In this document: positions 27,701 to 35,704 of the stretch, piece after piece
Position numbering within the stretch: the stretch's first letter is position 1
Layout: each line of letters starts with the position of its first letter
From: Neolewinella persica DSM 23188
GTDB taxonomy: Bacteria > Bacteroidota > Bacteroidia > Chitinophagales > Saprospiraceae
Length of the DNA: 62,815 nt
Reading direction: 5' to 3'
Assembly (NCBI RefSeq): GCF_000373105.1
Contig: NZ_KB890420.1
Coordinates: 60,914-123,728, forward strand
Program-made: the position numbers and the translations under genes
Notes under the pieces: model-generated
What the model was told of the DNA's origin: nothing
What the model saw: only the letters and a program-made list of their open reading frames with translations
Databases searched by the model: none

Positions 27701-28481
27701 AGGAGAAATTGAAGGCCTGGATGATGATTTGATCCTCGAATATAACCGCGCCCGTCGACGCGAAATCATGGTGAATCCTATGTTCCGGTTCCGGGGTAAA
27801 CGCAATCGGCTGGAATTCGGTATCGGACCTTTCTACCACGCCTACGAATTGGATGACGATACGCCTGACTTTGCCCTGATTCGAAATACCGAAGGTATTC
27901 CTGATCGTATTTTTAACGATCAACCGTTTGGTGGTATCAAAGCACGGTTAAGTGCAGACAACCTTGCCATCCCGTTGATGGCCGACAACGGCATCAAATA
28001 TGACCTTTACGCCAGTCAGTCGTGGAACCTGAAGGATGACGGGTTATCGACCCTGAAAGTGGGTGGACAGTTCAGCTTTTACCGCATGATTACCAAGGCG
28101 ATCAATTTTGCCACACGCATCAGTATTGAACACAACGACGGTTCCCCGGAGTACTACCAACTGGCTACGATGGGTGGGCGAACCAATTACCGGTCTGCAC
28201 GAGCTGATCGGTACCGTGGGAACACGATGTTTGTACACAATATCGACCTTCGTTTCCTGGGCTTTGCCCTGGGCAAAAAAGAAGCACCTACGGTGGCAGG
28301 GTTCATCCTGGGTATGGACTACGGCCGGGTATGGCTCGATGGGGAAGACAGCGATGTTTGGCACGTTGGCTATGGAGGTGGCTTGTGGGCAGCTCCATTG
28401 GGGGCAACTATTCTCAGCCTTACCTATTTTCAGGATAGTGAACAGAAGCGTTTTGCTTTTGCTGCTGGCTTCCCATTTTAA
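24747..28481 (+). CDS. Lipoprotein-type fusion: metallophosphoesterase-like, kinase-motif region and outer-membrane barrel
   Basis: 1244 residues. A lipoprotein signal ends at C20 (MALLVSC). Residues about 45-360 resemble a calcineurin-like phosphoesterase (LLLLGDITGE, TPGENELG, MMHHPLQGNG, FVSAHEQN), but the usual GNH and GHxH motifs are altered. The middle (about 400-740) has DIWIGDWDRHRDQW near 606 and VARDRDQVY near 637, reminiscent of the catalytic loops of FAM20/HipA-like kinases. The last 330 residues look like a surface beta-barrel ending FAFAAGFPF, with the terminal Phe typical of BAM substrates. It is first in a run with the next two genes. Domain calls beyond the phosphoesterase and barrel are tentative. 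Confidence 0.7.
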   Translation: MKRSHYLPGIFCLMALLVSCADYKVHEMDLEGLTSEAAPSGALEYSTFLVGDLGYDYDRGLTTLDAMIRAMPEGKKKSSLLLLGDITGEEGLKKEGGAERDHLDAIGQRLLKVPGKVFYTPGENELGRASKFGRLDRLEDYFEENIKKKVRFMPNRTCSGPDDEQLYDRVGLIGINTAWFMADWTRDEEVSEGCDYRNRDAMLFALTDEIKGYRDQVKIVMMHHPLQGNGNRGGQYSIKQHLFPLTDVIPGAYLPLPVIGSVLRGIQSVGGGPQDVNSLLYQQFVNKVKAGIDDEINVIFVSAHEQNMMLVHEKEYLQVVAGSGSVRGPARGGNDANFVYGQVGYSRIDFYDSGEVYLGFYTVNEDGQEDRMFYRRVIEDRFKQQDEGIEAVKIEPVTETVVKSSVYGKEEDEKNMLAKGILGRHYRSLYYVPIEVPVLNVDTIFGGLEPYRRGGGMATMSLHTKGGDGHLYQMRSVRKNPAQLLPSMLEKSFAADLTADVFTSVHPYAPLTLPIMQRKLGLFGADPYLFYVPKQSGLGAYNTNFGGEMYWLEQRPDEDWSDTPYFGGSKKIISNSDMREALTKNWKSYADDNNYARARLFDIWIGDWDRHRDQWRWASFKEDDGRTRYVPVARDRDQVYSNYDGGLLGAARIFVGEARKFRPFTGELNKIKWRAMNGKWNDRLFLNQLTREEMLAEARTIVETITPEVIDEAMEFFPKEVKAFSLEQEKIGEKLKERMTHLEEAAADYYADLAEKVNVLGTEKDDVIQAMGLENGDLHVQLFDASKEGEADEKYFDRVFHKDETKEVVIYGLDGDDRFELSGSKSDVRLRLIGGTDGDEVVASGSLRAKAYDEKKGMKFSGETSHVKDLRNDQHPELNQYNFEEYYPDYTTPVPAFGFNVDDGLLIGLGFSRTNHGFRPDPFKTRHTALATYSTNEFLKLSYDGIFNDFFGRKKDFLLKTHFYSDGYVANFFGLGNEGPGQPEEGEIEGLDDDLILEYNRARRREIMVNPMFRFRGKRNRLEFGIGPFYHAYELDDDTPDFALIRNTEGIPDRIFNDQPFGGIKARLSADNLAIPLMADNGIKYDLYASQSWNLKDDGLSTLKVGGQFSFYRMITKAINFATRISIEHNDGSPEYYQLATMGGRTNYRSARADRYRGNTMFVHNIDLRFLGFALGKKEAPTVAGFILGMDYGRVWLDGEDSDVWHVGYGGGLWAAPLGATILSLTYFQDSEQKRFAFAAGFPF

Positions 28482-28492
28482 ACTTGGATACA

Positions 28493-29428
28493 ATGAGCTT
28501 ACTTGATAAACCGAATCTGCTGTCGTTACTCATCCTGGGGGGAGTGGTGCTTCTTGCTGGTGGGTACGGGGTAGTAACCTATACTCAAAGTCCTGATTTA
28601 GAGCACTTTCCGGTAGACCCGGATTACGGCTTTGCCTTCAACTTCGACCAACCTAATATTGTGGTAGATGTGCCTAAGGACCTTAAGGAAATCAGTGGTC
28701 TGGCCCCATGGCGGGCTGACGATGAGGTGCTGGCCGTTCAGGATGAGGACGGCAAATTATTTGTTCTTAATACCAATACGGGAAAAGTGAAGCATGAGCT
28801 TTCCTTTGGTAAGGACCGCGACTACGAAGGGGTCGCAAGAAAGGGAGACAATATTTATGTACTGGAACGAGACGGAGATATTCACCACCTGGTTTATGCG
28901 GAAGGGAAGGAAATCTTCGAAGCTGATAAACTGGAAACATCCTTCAGCTATAGAAATGATACGGAAGGAATTTGTCTGGATCCCGCTACCGGTCATTTGT
29001 TAATTGTACCTAAAGAGCAGGAGCTTAACCCATCAGATGAGGACAAATACCGACACGGAATCTATGGTTTCAACCTGGCAGATTCAGTACTGGCCTTCCA
29101 GCCACTTTTTTACATTGATGAACTGGAGGTTGGAGAAATAATTTATGGAAAAATTGCCCGATATAGCTTTAAACCAAGTGGTATCGCAGTAGATCCGGTC
29201 ACTAAAGACATTTACGTATTGGCCTCCGTAGGGAAAATATTGATTGTCATTGGGCGCGAAAGTGAAATAAAACACATTGAGTTACTTAAGGAGAAAATTT
29301 TCAGCCAACCGGAAGGAATCACTTTCAATGAAGCAGGAGATCTGTTCATCAGTAGTGAGGGCAGAGGGAAAAATGGAATTGTCGCTACCTTTAAGCGTAA
29401 CGTAACGCAGGTAAAAGGGAATAAATAA
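28493..29428 (+). CDS. SdiA-regulated (YjiK-like) beta-propeller protein
   Basis: 311 residues from ATG 28493, 11 bp after the preceding stop. One N-terminal membrane segment (LLSLLILGGVVLLAGGYGVV) is followed by a propeller typical of the SdiA-regulated family: LKEISGLAPW, DYEGVARKGDNIYVLERDG, NDTEGICLDPATGHLLIV, FKPSGIAVDPVTKDIYVLAS, SQPEGITFNEAGDLFISSEG. Function of the family is not established; it may be a calcium-binding or phytase-like envelope protein. Its stop codon overlaps the start of the next gene (TAATG), so the two are translationally coupled. Confidence 0.85.
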   Translation: MSLLDKPNLLSLLILGGVVLLAGGYGVVTYTQSPDLEHFPVDPDYGFAFNFDQPNIVVDVPKDLKEISGLAPWRADDEVLAVQDEDGKLFVLNTNTGKVKHELSFGKDRDYEGVARKGDNIYVLERDGDIHHLVYAEGKEIFEADKLETSFSYRNDTEGICLDPATGHLLIVPKEQELNPSDEDKYRHGIYGFNLADSVLAFQPLFYIDELEVGEIIYGKIARYSFKPSGIAVDPVTKDIYVLASVGKILIVIGRESEIKHIELLKEKIFSQPEGITFNEAGDLFISSEGRGKNGIVATFKRNVTQVKGNK

Positions 29429-30636
29429 TGAGCCAGGATAAGAAAAAGGGGGACAAAGATGAGCTGCTGAAAAGAGCAAGAGCTCACGTCCACGAACGGT
29501 TTGATGCCCGCCTGGCCCCCAAATATCTGTTTCACAACTTTGCCTATTCGTCTGAGATCGAAGGAGCATTGGACGACCTGATGGAAAAAACTGAACTGGA
29601 TGAAAACACCCAGTTTCTTCTAAGGATCGTCGCCCTTTTTTATCCGCTCGGTTACATTAATGGGCACAAAAAATTTCAGGATACCTCCGTCGAAGAGCTG
29701 AAGGCCTGGGCCGGAGCTGAAGGCCTGGACCTTTCTTCTCCTGACGGAACTGCTGCGGATTGGCTGAAAGCGGTAAAGAACGCCGACCAGGACAGCCTGC
29801 TACCGGTTCGCATATTGCACGATGCCTGCTGGAGTTGGTTAGGGCGTAAGCGATTTGATCGCCGCAGTAACCTCTTACAACTGGAACGAGACGCGATCGC
29901 CAGTAAAGAGGGAGATCCCATAAAATTTGGGGAAGAAATGCAGAATTTACTGCTCAATTTCAATTACCTCACCTCCGTTGGTAAAAGGAAATATGACAAA
30001 CGCCGGCGCAAGAATGTCAGTAGCCAACAAAGCGATAACTACAAGATTGAACAAAAGGAGGTTAAGGCCCGGACCGGTAAAAACTTTGGACGCGGCATTG
30101 ACACGATGTATCGTACGGCATTTCGGAACCACATTAACCTTAGCAGGATTGCCGACGGTAAGGCGAACATGATGATCTCGATCAACACGATCATTTTGTC
30201 GATCGTCATTACGGTATCAGGTGCCAGTCTCAGCTTTTTCGAGGATGTATTCTTTGAGAATCCGGAATTCCTAGTACCCATCATCAGCTTACTGCTCAGC
30301 TCTCTGATTGCCGTCATCTTTGCGGTGTTTTCCGCACGGCCAAGTGTAACCGAATATCGGATCAAGAAGGATAAACTCATCAAGAGTAAAGAAGCAAGTC
30401 TCCTGTATTTTGGTAACTTTCTCAAACTCGAAAAGAAGGAATTTATTGAGTACATGGCCACCATGAAACTCGACCAGAATGCGCTGTATGATGACCTGGC
30501 CAAGGATCTCTATGACCTGGGGCAGGTGATGCACAAAAAATACCTCCTGCTTACCATCAGCTATAACACCTTTGTTGGCGGGCTGGCGCTGGCGGTGCTT
30601 AGTTTCCTGACGGTTTACCTGCTCAATATTCTGTAG
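29428..30636 (+). CDS. Degenerate HD domain fused to PycTM (DUF5706) transmembrane domain
   Basis: 402 residues. The C-terminal half matches the Pycsar effector transmembrane domain: RGIDTMYRTAFRNHINLSRI, ADGKANMMISINTIILSIVI, YFGNFLKLEKKEF and KKYLLLTISYNTFVGGLAL. The N-terminal half follows the HD phosphohydrolase layout but has lost metal ligands: LFHNFAYSS where YHNxxHT is usual, ALFYPLGYING where the HD pair should be (FHDxGY), and HDACWSWLG where a DADLSHLG motif is expected. In true Pycsar systems a cyclase gene lies next to the effector; none is seen in this window. Coupled to the SdiA-regulated-like gene by a 1-bp overlap. Confidence 0.85.
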   Translation: MSQDKKKGDKDELLKRARAHVHERFDARLAPKYLFHNFAYSSEIEGALDDLMEKTELDENTQFLLRIVALFYPLGYINGHKKFQDTSVEELKAWAGAEGLDLSSPDGTAADWLKAVKNADQDSLLPVRILHDACWSWLGRKRFDRRSNLLQLERDAIASKEGDPIKFGEEMQNLLLNFNYLTSVGKRKYDKRRRKNVSSQQSDNYKIEQKEVKARTGKNFGRGIDTMYRTAFRNHINLSRIADGKANMMISINTIILSIVITVSGASLSFFEDVFFENPEFLVPIISLLLSSLIAVIFAVFSARPSVTEYRIKKDKLIKSKEASLLYFGNFLKLEKKEFIEYMATMKLDQNALYDDLAKDLYDLGQVMHKKYLLLTISYNTFVGGLALAVLSFLTVYLLNIL

Positions 30637-30643
30637 GGCCTCA

Positions 30644-31426
30644 TCACTTAGCCATCTGACTAACAATCAACTCACTCAGGTCATACACCATCACTGAATC
30701 CTGCTTCTCCTTTCCGGTAACGCCGTCCTTCATCATCGTTAGACAAAAAGGACAGTTTACGGCGATTACCTCCGCTCCAGTACCCAGAGCTTCCTCAACT
30801 CGTTCTACGTTAATGCGCTTTTCTCCGGATTCGTCCTCTTTCCACATCTGGGCGCCACCGGCGCCACAACAAAGTCCGTTGGTCTTGCTTCGCTTCATCT
30901 CCACCAACTGCCCGTCGATGGATTCGAGGACCGCCCGGGGGGCTTCATAAATGCCGTTGGCGCGGCCCAGATAACAGCTGTCATGGTACGTAATGCGCTT
31001 GCCCTTAAAGGTTCCACCCTCCGTCATCTTTATCCGCCCACTATCGATCAGTTCCTGCAGTAACTGGGTGTGGTGTACAATGTCGTAATTCCCTCCAAGT
31101 ACGGGGTATTCATTCTTGATGGTGTTAAAACAATGCGGACAGGCCGTCACCATCTTTTTAACCTTGTACATGTTCAGCACTTCGATGTTCTGCAGGGCGG
31201 TCATCTGAAAGAGGAACTCATTGCCAGCGCGCCGGGCGGGGTCTCCGGTGCAGGCCTCTTCGTCGCCCAGGACGGCGAAATCAATGCCAGCCGAAGTTAG
31301 GATCTCAGCAAATGCACGGGTTACTTTCTGGGCCCGATCGTCGAAGGAACCGGCACAGCCTACCCAGAAAAGGATCTCGGGAGTTTTGTCTTCGGCGGCG
31401 AATTCGGCCATTGTTTTTACAGTCAT
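30644..31426 (-). CDS. (Fe-S)-binding CCG-domain protein, HdrB/GlpC/LutA-like
   Basis: 260 residues with two Cys-rich CCG domains: GCAGSFDDRA ... GDEEACTGDPARR ... TACPHCFNTIKNEYP, and YHDSCYLGRANGIYEAPR ... NGLCCGAGGAQMW ... NCPFCLTMM. Such subunits bind a non-cubane or 4Fe-4S cluster and pass electrons in heterodisulfide-reductase-like or lactate/glycerol dehydrogenase complexes. The partner is evidently the membrane Fe-S protein at 32124-33506, on the same strand; the pair is separated by a broken four-helix-bundle gene. It converges on the PycTM gene, with only 7 bp between. Confidence 0.88.
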   Translation of the reverse strand: MTVKTMAEFAAEDKTPEILFWVGCAGSFDDRAQKVTRAFAEILTSAGIDFAVLGDEEACTGDPARRAGNEFLFQMTALQNIEVLNMYKVKKMVTACPHCFNTIKNEYPVLGGNYDIVHHTQLLQELIDSGRIKMTEGGTFKGKRITYHDSCYLGRANGIYEAPRAVLESIDGQLVEMKRSKTNGLCCGAGGAQMWKEDESGEKRINVERVEEALGTGAEVIAVNCPFCLTMMKDGVTGKEKQDSVMVYDLSELIVSQMAK

Positions 31427-31442
31427 AGTAGTGATTGGGTGA

Positions 31443-31507
31443 GTTAGAGAATAAAGGAATGTGAGAATAAGAGAATGAAGGAATGGAAGAATAAGAGAAT
31501 GAGGGAA
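31443..31507. repeat. GAATAAGAGAATG-type repeats flanking the four-helix-bundle pseudogene (one side)
   Basis: Repeats such as AGAATAAGAGAATGAAGGAATG. A complementary pyrimidine-rich version (TATTCTCCCATTCTATTATTC) lies at 32087-32110 on the other side, so the pseudogene is framed by imperfect inverted repeats. Confidence 0.5.
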
Positions 31508-32040
31508 TTACCCTTTATTTACTGAACGAGATGCATTTTCCTTAGCCTTCGCCATTATTTTAAGAATTTGAAGCCATTCCTTTTGGAAAATTCGGACTTT
31601 GTCCTTATCGACTATAATCTCAGATTCATCCAAGACTTCAAGCCAAAACATGGTCTCGTCCGTCTCTTCAACGACATACACATTTTAGCGTAGAACCCTC
31701 TGCCTGATCTGGCTCGGCATGCGGCACGATAGTTGGCTGCAGCCGAAGTCGCTGATTTTATCAGCTGGTACCTTACTACATTCACACCAGGGGAGGTTCC
31801 TGTTTTCTCCAGTAAGTTCACGATGTCAATGGCAGCTCGTTTAGTTCGTGTTTTTAGCCAGATAACGAACTCTTCCTTCGATTTTCGCTTAGGTTGGCCG
31901 TAATCAGAAGCAGGGTCTGCCACCAACATGGAATTTCCATCGATTCCTTCACTATTAAGAACATCAGCAACTGAGAAAGTAGGGTCAGGCAAAATATTAT
32001 CAATCCCTTGATTCAGTATATCGGTAAACCTAGTTGACAT
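31508..32040 (-). pseudogene. Four-helix-bundle (23S rRNA intervening-sequence-like) protein, frameshifted
   Basis: From ATG 32040 the frame reads into the S23/IVP four-helix-bundle family: LKTRTKRAAIDIVNLLEKTG, QLIKSATSAAANYRAACRAR, GRGFYAKMC. Around 31682 it loses register; one base over, the sequence continues as YVVEETDETMFWLEVLDESE and KVRIFQKEWLQILKIMAK to a stop at 31508. A single missing base (ATT to AT at the codon after Cys) explains this. The intact family forms a homopentameric helical bundle. It splits a two-gene Fe-S operon and is bordered by inverted repeats, consistent with insertion as a small cassette. Confidence 0.8.
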
Positions 32041-32123
32041 TCCAGACCTGATTTTACTTGTTAATGAAAAATATGATGACGGGGTATTCTCCCATTCTAT
32101 TATTCTCTCAATCTCTCATTTTT

Positions 32124-33506
32124 TTACTCCTCAGTCCAGGCAGTTCGTGAAGTCCCCACACTCCAGGCCCGCTGCTGGTTCTCAATCGAGTTGAACAGCG
32201 GCAGCCAGTCCTGAGGTCCGGCGGCTTCGGTAAGGATTTCGTGGCGGCGCAGCTTCGTGATCATCTCCAGCGGATTGATCAGGACGGGGCAGGCTTCCAC
32301 GCAGGCATTACAGGTGGTACAGGCATGAACCTCTTCGCGGGAAATAAAATCCCAGAGGGTCTTGCCGTCGTCGAAGTTATCTGCTGAAACGGGTAGGGTG
32401 TCGTCTTTGGCGTATTCGGCATTTCCGGAACGGATCTTTTCGCCAACTTCCTCTGAGCGGTCACGGAGGTCCATAACGATCTTCCGCGGACTGAGCTTTT
32501 TACCGGTGATGTTGGCAGGGCAAACCGACGTGCAGCGGCCGCATTCAGTACAGGTGTAGGCACCGAGCAGGTCGATTTGGCTCATCTCAAAGATGTCGTT
32601 GGCCCCGAATTCTGGCAGTTCTGCATTCATGTCGGGCTCCGGAGCATTGGGATCACCGAGACCCATCATGGATTTTACCTCCTCCATAATGGCGGGCATA
32701 TTTTCCATCTCACCCGCTGGCTTCAGGCGCGCAAACCAGGTGTTGGGGAAGGCCAAAAGAATGTGCAGGTGCTTGGAAGCAGGTAGGTAACCCAGAAAAA
32801 CAAAGACCATTAAAATATGTCCCCACCAGCCGACGCGCTCGAGGATACTGAGTGTCCCCTGGCCAAGGCCGCCAAAAATAGCGGGGCCCAGCCAGCCGGT
32901 AATGGCCAGGTTGGTATCTGGGTAGTGGGCCGGGTCCATGCTTTGCAGGACTTCGTCGGTACCGTTCATGGTGAAAATAAAGGCCAATAGCATGAGTTCG
33001 AAAATGAGGATCAGGTTGGCGTCGAGTTTGGGCCAACCCGACATTTCGGGCTTATTAAAGCGGGGAATAAACAAGATGTTGCGCCGAATCAGGAAGATGA
33101 CCGTAGCAATAAAGGCTAGTACGGACAATACCTCGATGGTGCTGATGATGAAGTTATAAAAACCACCCAACGGCACCGCAAAAAAGCGATGGACACCAAA
33201 AACGCCGTCGATGAATATCTCGATCAATTCGATTTGCGTAAAAACAAAGGCGACGTAAAGCATAAAATGGAGCACCGCAGGAATCAAGCGCTTAAACATC
33301 TTTTTCTGCCCCATGGCCACCAGGGCCATATTTTTCCAACGTTCGCCCGTTGGTCCCGAGACGGTTTCCTTTTTACCCAGATGAATGTTTTGGTAAACCT
33401 TACGAAAACCGACGAAAGCGTAGCCCAGTGCCGCAGCGGCTACCAGAATAAAAATGATCGACTGTACCATGTGGCCAAAGGTAAAGTAATGGGGTGGGGT
33501 GGACAA
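32124..33506 (-). CDS. Membrane-bound (4Fe-4S) dicluster electron-transfer protein
   Basis: 460 residues. Five hydrophobic segments occupy the first 240 residues (for example SIIFILVAAAALGYAFVGF, LHFMLYVAFVFTQIELIEIF, ILMVFVFLGYLP), similar to the haem-binding NarI/HdrE-type membrane domain. Residues about 310-420 carry two 4Fe-4S motifs, CTECGRCTSVCP and CTTCNACVEACP. With the CCG protein at 30644 it probably forms an inner-membrane complex moving electrons between a soluble donor and quinone. The substrate is not evident from the neighbours. Confidence 0.87.
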   Translation of the reverse strand: MSTPPHYFTFGHMVQSIIFILVAAAALGYAFVGFRKVYQNIHLGKKETVSGPTGERWKNMALVAMGQKKMFKRLIPAVLHFMLYVAFVFTQIELIEIFIDGVFGVHRFFAVPLGGFYNFIISTIEVLSVLAFIATVIFLIRRNILFIPRFNKPEMSGWPKLDANLILIFELMLLAFIFTMNGTDEVLQSMDPAHYPDTNLAITGWLGPAIFGGLGQGTLSILERVGWWGHILMVFVFLGYLPASKHLHILLAFPNTWFARLKPAGEMENMPAIMEEVKSMMGLGDPNAPEPDMNAELPEFGANDIFEMSQIDLLGAYTCTECGRCTSVCPANITGKKLSPRKIVMDLRDRSEEVGEKIRSGNAEYAKDDTLPVSADNFDDGKTLWDFISREEVHACTTCNACVEACPVLINPLEMITKLRRHEILTEAAGPQDWLPLFNSIENQQRAWSVGTSRTAWTEE

Positions 33507-33542
33507 GGGGTTTATAGCGAAAATTCGCTATGTTTTATTCAG

Positions 33543-33559
33543 GGCGGGGCCGCAGGTGC
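33543..33559 (-). repeat. 17-bp dispersed repeat, copy 10 (reverse)
   Basis: GGCGGGGCCGCAGGTGC followed by AAG, upstream of the membrane Fe-S gene. With copy 11 at 34577 it brackets the orphan gene at 33609-34328. Confidence 0.75.
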
Positions 33560-33608
33560 AAGGGATAAGGGAAAGGAGCAATGAGCATTCCCTAGGTGGG
33601 TTATCCAA

Positions 33609-34328
33609 CTAGTCCGTTCTGGGGATGATGTTCACGGAAAGGCTTCCGCTATTTCTCAGGCTAGGTTTTTTAATGGTTAGTCCATTATCTAGTGTAACAG
33701 TCGGTTCGTCTTGGCCATCATCGAAAGCCTGATCGAGACAGCGCCTGATGGTATAGTCCACTGTGTCGAAACCGGTGTCAATACTATGAATGATTAGACT
33801 AGTGACACGTACGGTAACTGTTGAAAATAAGGAGCGCCTGAAAGTGAAACTGCGAGTGATTGAATTGATGGTCACGGCGTCTACTAATTGTCTATTGATC
33901 TCATTGCTGACTCGGTACTGGCAAGTGGAGAGATCGATAGTCAGACTAGTAGCGTTTTTATCCGGAAAGGGAGGGGTCAATTCCATACGAAGAGAGGCAC
34001 CGCCGAACAGCGGAGGTTTGAGAAATCGAAAGTTGTAATCTGATTCCACAAGAATGGTTCCATTGGCTAAGGCAGTTTTTGTACGGACTATCTCCCGCCT
34101 TAAGAAATATTGATCAGCAAGACCGCCCATAGGTCCCTTTAGACGAAAAATATCTCCCGATTGATGGTCAAGGTAACGACGAGATACCCATGAATTGTCA
34201 GATTCTTTGTGCATTGAATCAGCCGGAAGGAGAGTTAAGTGACCAGCAGCAACTTCTTTTTCTAATGTGTTGAGGTAAGCGACGGTATCGGTTTTTTCAT
34301 TGATAAGAAGGGCCTCGGAGGTTATCAT
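33609..34328 (-). CDS. Unrecognised protein
   Basis: 239 residues; no family recognised. It has no signal peptide or membrane segment. The middle is rich in alternating Thr/Ser/hydrophobic residues (LVDAVTINSITRSFTFRRSL, TVTVRVTSLIIHSIDTG), suggesting beta structure, and only one Cys. An ATG at 34328 and a full-length frame support it as a real gene. It lies between inverted 17-mer copies at 33543 and 34577, so it could be a transferred cassette; this is inference. Confidence 0.55.
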   Translation of the reverse strand: MITSEALLINEKTDTVAYLNTLEKEVAAGHLTLLPADSMHKESDNSWVSRRYLDHQSGDIFRLKGPMGGLADQYFLRREIVRTKTALANGTILVESDYNFRFLKPPLFGGASLRMELTPPFPDKNATSLTIDLSTCQYRVSNEINRQLVDAVTINSITRSFTFRRSLFSTVTVRVTSLIIHSIDTGFDTVDYTIRRCLDQAFDDGQDEPTVTLDNGLTIKKPSLRNSGSLSVNIIPRTD

Positions 34329-34455
34329 GGATTTTCGTTTATTGAATACTAGCTCTCAATATAGTCGATACCTTAACACCTTCACAACTCACCTTTAAAT
34401 CAACCCTAACACCTTTGCGGTGGGCCATCATTTACCTTCATGTCAAACCCTTAAC

Positions 34456-35646
34456 ATGAAGAATTTATACCTGCTTCCCATACTTCTTTGCTTTCTTTTT
34501 GCCGGCTGTACATCCGTTCCCAAACTTTTGGAGAATGGTGAATTTGAAAAAGCTTACGCGAAAGCACGCAAACATTGCACCCGCGACCGCGCCCCCAAAA
34601 TCAAACACCTGGAACAGTTTCTGGATGCTTACGCAGCGGTTCAGGCCCGGGATTATGCCCACACTACGGAAATATTACGAAGATCGGGTAGTGATAAATG
34701 GGCACCCCTGTACGAACTTTATTCCGACCTGCACAAGCGCAGCCTGGACCTGGTGACAATCGCACCACGGGCCAGAGAATTGGAACGTCACCCCGAACTG
34801 CTGCCCGCAACCCTGGAAGCACAACGGGAAGACGCCCGCAAAAAGGCGGGCGACCATTACCTGGCGTTGGTCCGGCCACTTCTCCAGCCGGCGCTGGCGG
34901 GCGAGAAACCCGCCGCTCGTGAAGCCTGGTCTTTGCACCAGAAAGTTGCCTATTTCTTGCCTGAACGCAATTCCGAATTTAAGCGCCTCAGAACGGAGTT
35001 ACAGGATATCGGCACCCTGCGTGTCCTGCTTTACGCCGGGTCAGGAGAATTCGATTATGAGCTGACGCAAGGCCTCCGCCGCTTCAAACGTTTTGACCGT
35101 GGCTGGACCACCATCCTGACCCAGGCGGCGGGTGAACGGATTGACCTGGAAGCCGAAGTGAGTTTTACCCACTATTCTGAGAACTTACCCACCGAGACGT
35201 GTAACACCATCCAGTACGAAAAAGAAGTGCTGGATTGGGTCGAGAGAAAAAAGGTAAAAGAACGGATCAACGATTCAACCGTCGTCGAGAAGATCGTTGT
35301 TATTGAACACTACAAAACGGTCTATGCTTCGGTGACGGAATGCCAACAGGAAGCTGGCGCATGTGCTTTCGGAGAGGTGCGTACCTATCTGCCGGGAAGC
35401 GAGCAGCCGGAATGGATCAGCACTTTGTCTTCCTGGAAGACCTGGTCCAATACTTACCGTTTTTCGGATGGCGACGCCAGGGCTTTGCCGGCTTGCCCTA
35501 CTCAGGGGGGCTACCAATACCCGCCGTCGTTACACGAGTTGCTGAGCAACGCCGTTACTGCCTTTCCCCATCATGCCCGCAATCAGTTGATCAGGCAATA
35601 TGCTCCCCGAAAATCTATCTTTAGGGACCTTGCCAGGAGAGAATAG
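34456..35646 (+). CDS. Lipoprotein of unknown function
   Basis: 396 residues from ATG 34456. Lipoprotein signal MKNLYLLPILLCFLFAGC with the lipobox FAGC. Residues 20-200 are helical, with tetratricopeptide-like flavour (LLENGEFEKAYAKARKHC, DYAHTTEILRRSG). The C-terminal part has beta character and a charged ERKKVKERINDSTVVEKIVV hinge. No family is recognised. A 17-mer copy (34577-34593) is read in frame as CTRDRAP at about residues 41-47. An earlier in-frame start at 34420 would place the signal peptide internally, so I reject it. Confidence 0.75.
   Translation: MKNLYLLPILLCFLFAGCTSVPKLLENGEFEKAYAKARKHCTRDRAPKIKHLEQFLDAYAAVQARDYAHTTEILRRSGSDKWAPLYELYSDLHKRSLDLVTIAPRARELERHPELLPATLEAQREDARKKAGDHYLALVRPLLQPALAGEKPAAREAWSLHQKVAYFLPERNSEFKRLRTELQDIGTLRVLLYAGSGEFDYELTQGLRRFKRFDRGWTTILTQAAGERIDLEAEVSFTHYSENLPTETCNTIQYEKEVLDWVERKKVKERINDSTVVEKIVVIEHYKTVYASVTECQQEAGACAFGEVRTYLPGSEQPEWISTLSSWKTWSNTYRFSDGDARALPACPTQGGYQYPPSLHELLSNAVTAFPHHARNQLIRQYAPRKSIFRDLARRE
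34577..34593 (+). repeat. 17-bp dispersed repeat, copy 11 (forward, inside a CDS)
   Basis: GCACCCGCGACCGCGCC, two mismatches to consensus, inside the lipoprotein gene near its 5' end. Confidence 0.6.
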
Positions 35647-35704
35647 CGTTTGATTTACGGGCTAAAGAAAAAACCATTCTCCTTCCAGCCCGTTACTACC
35701 AGAT

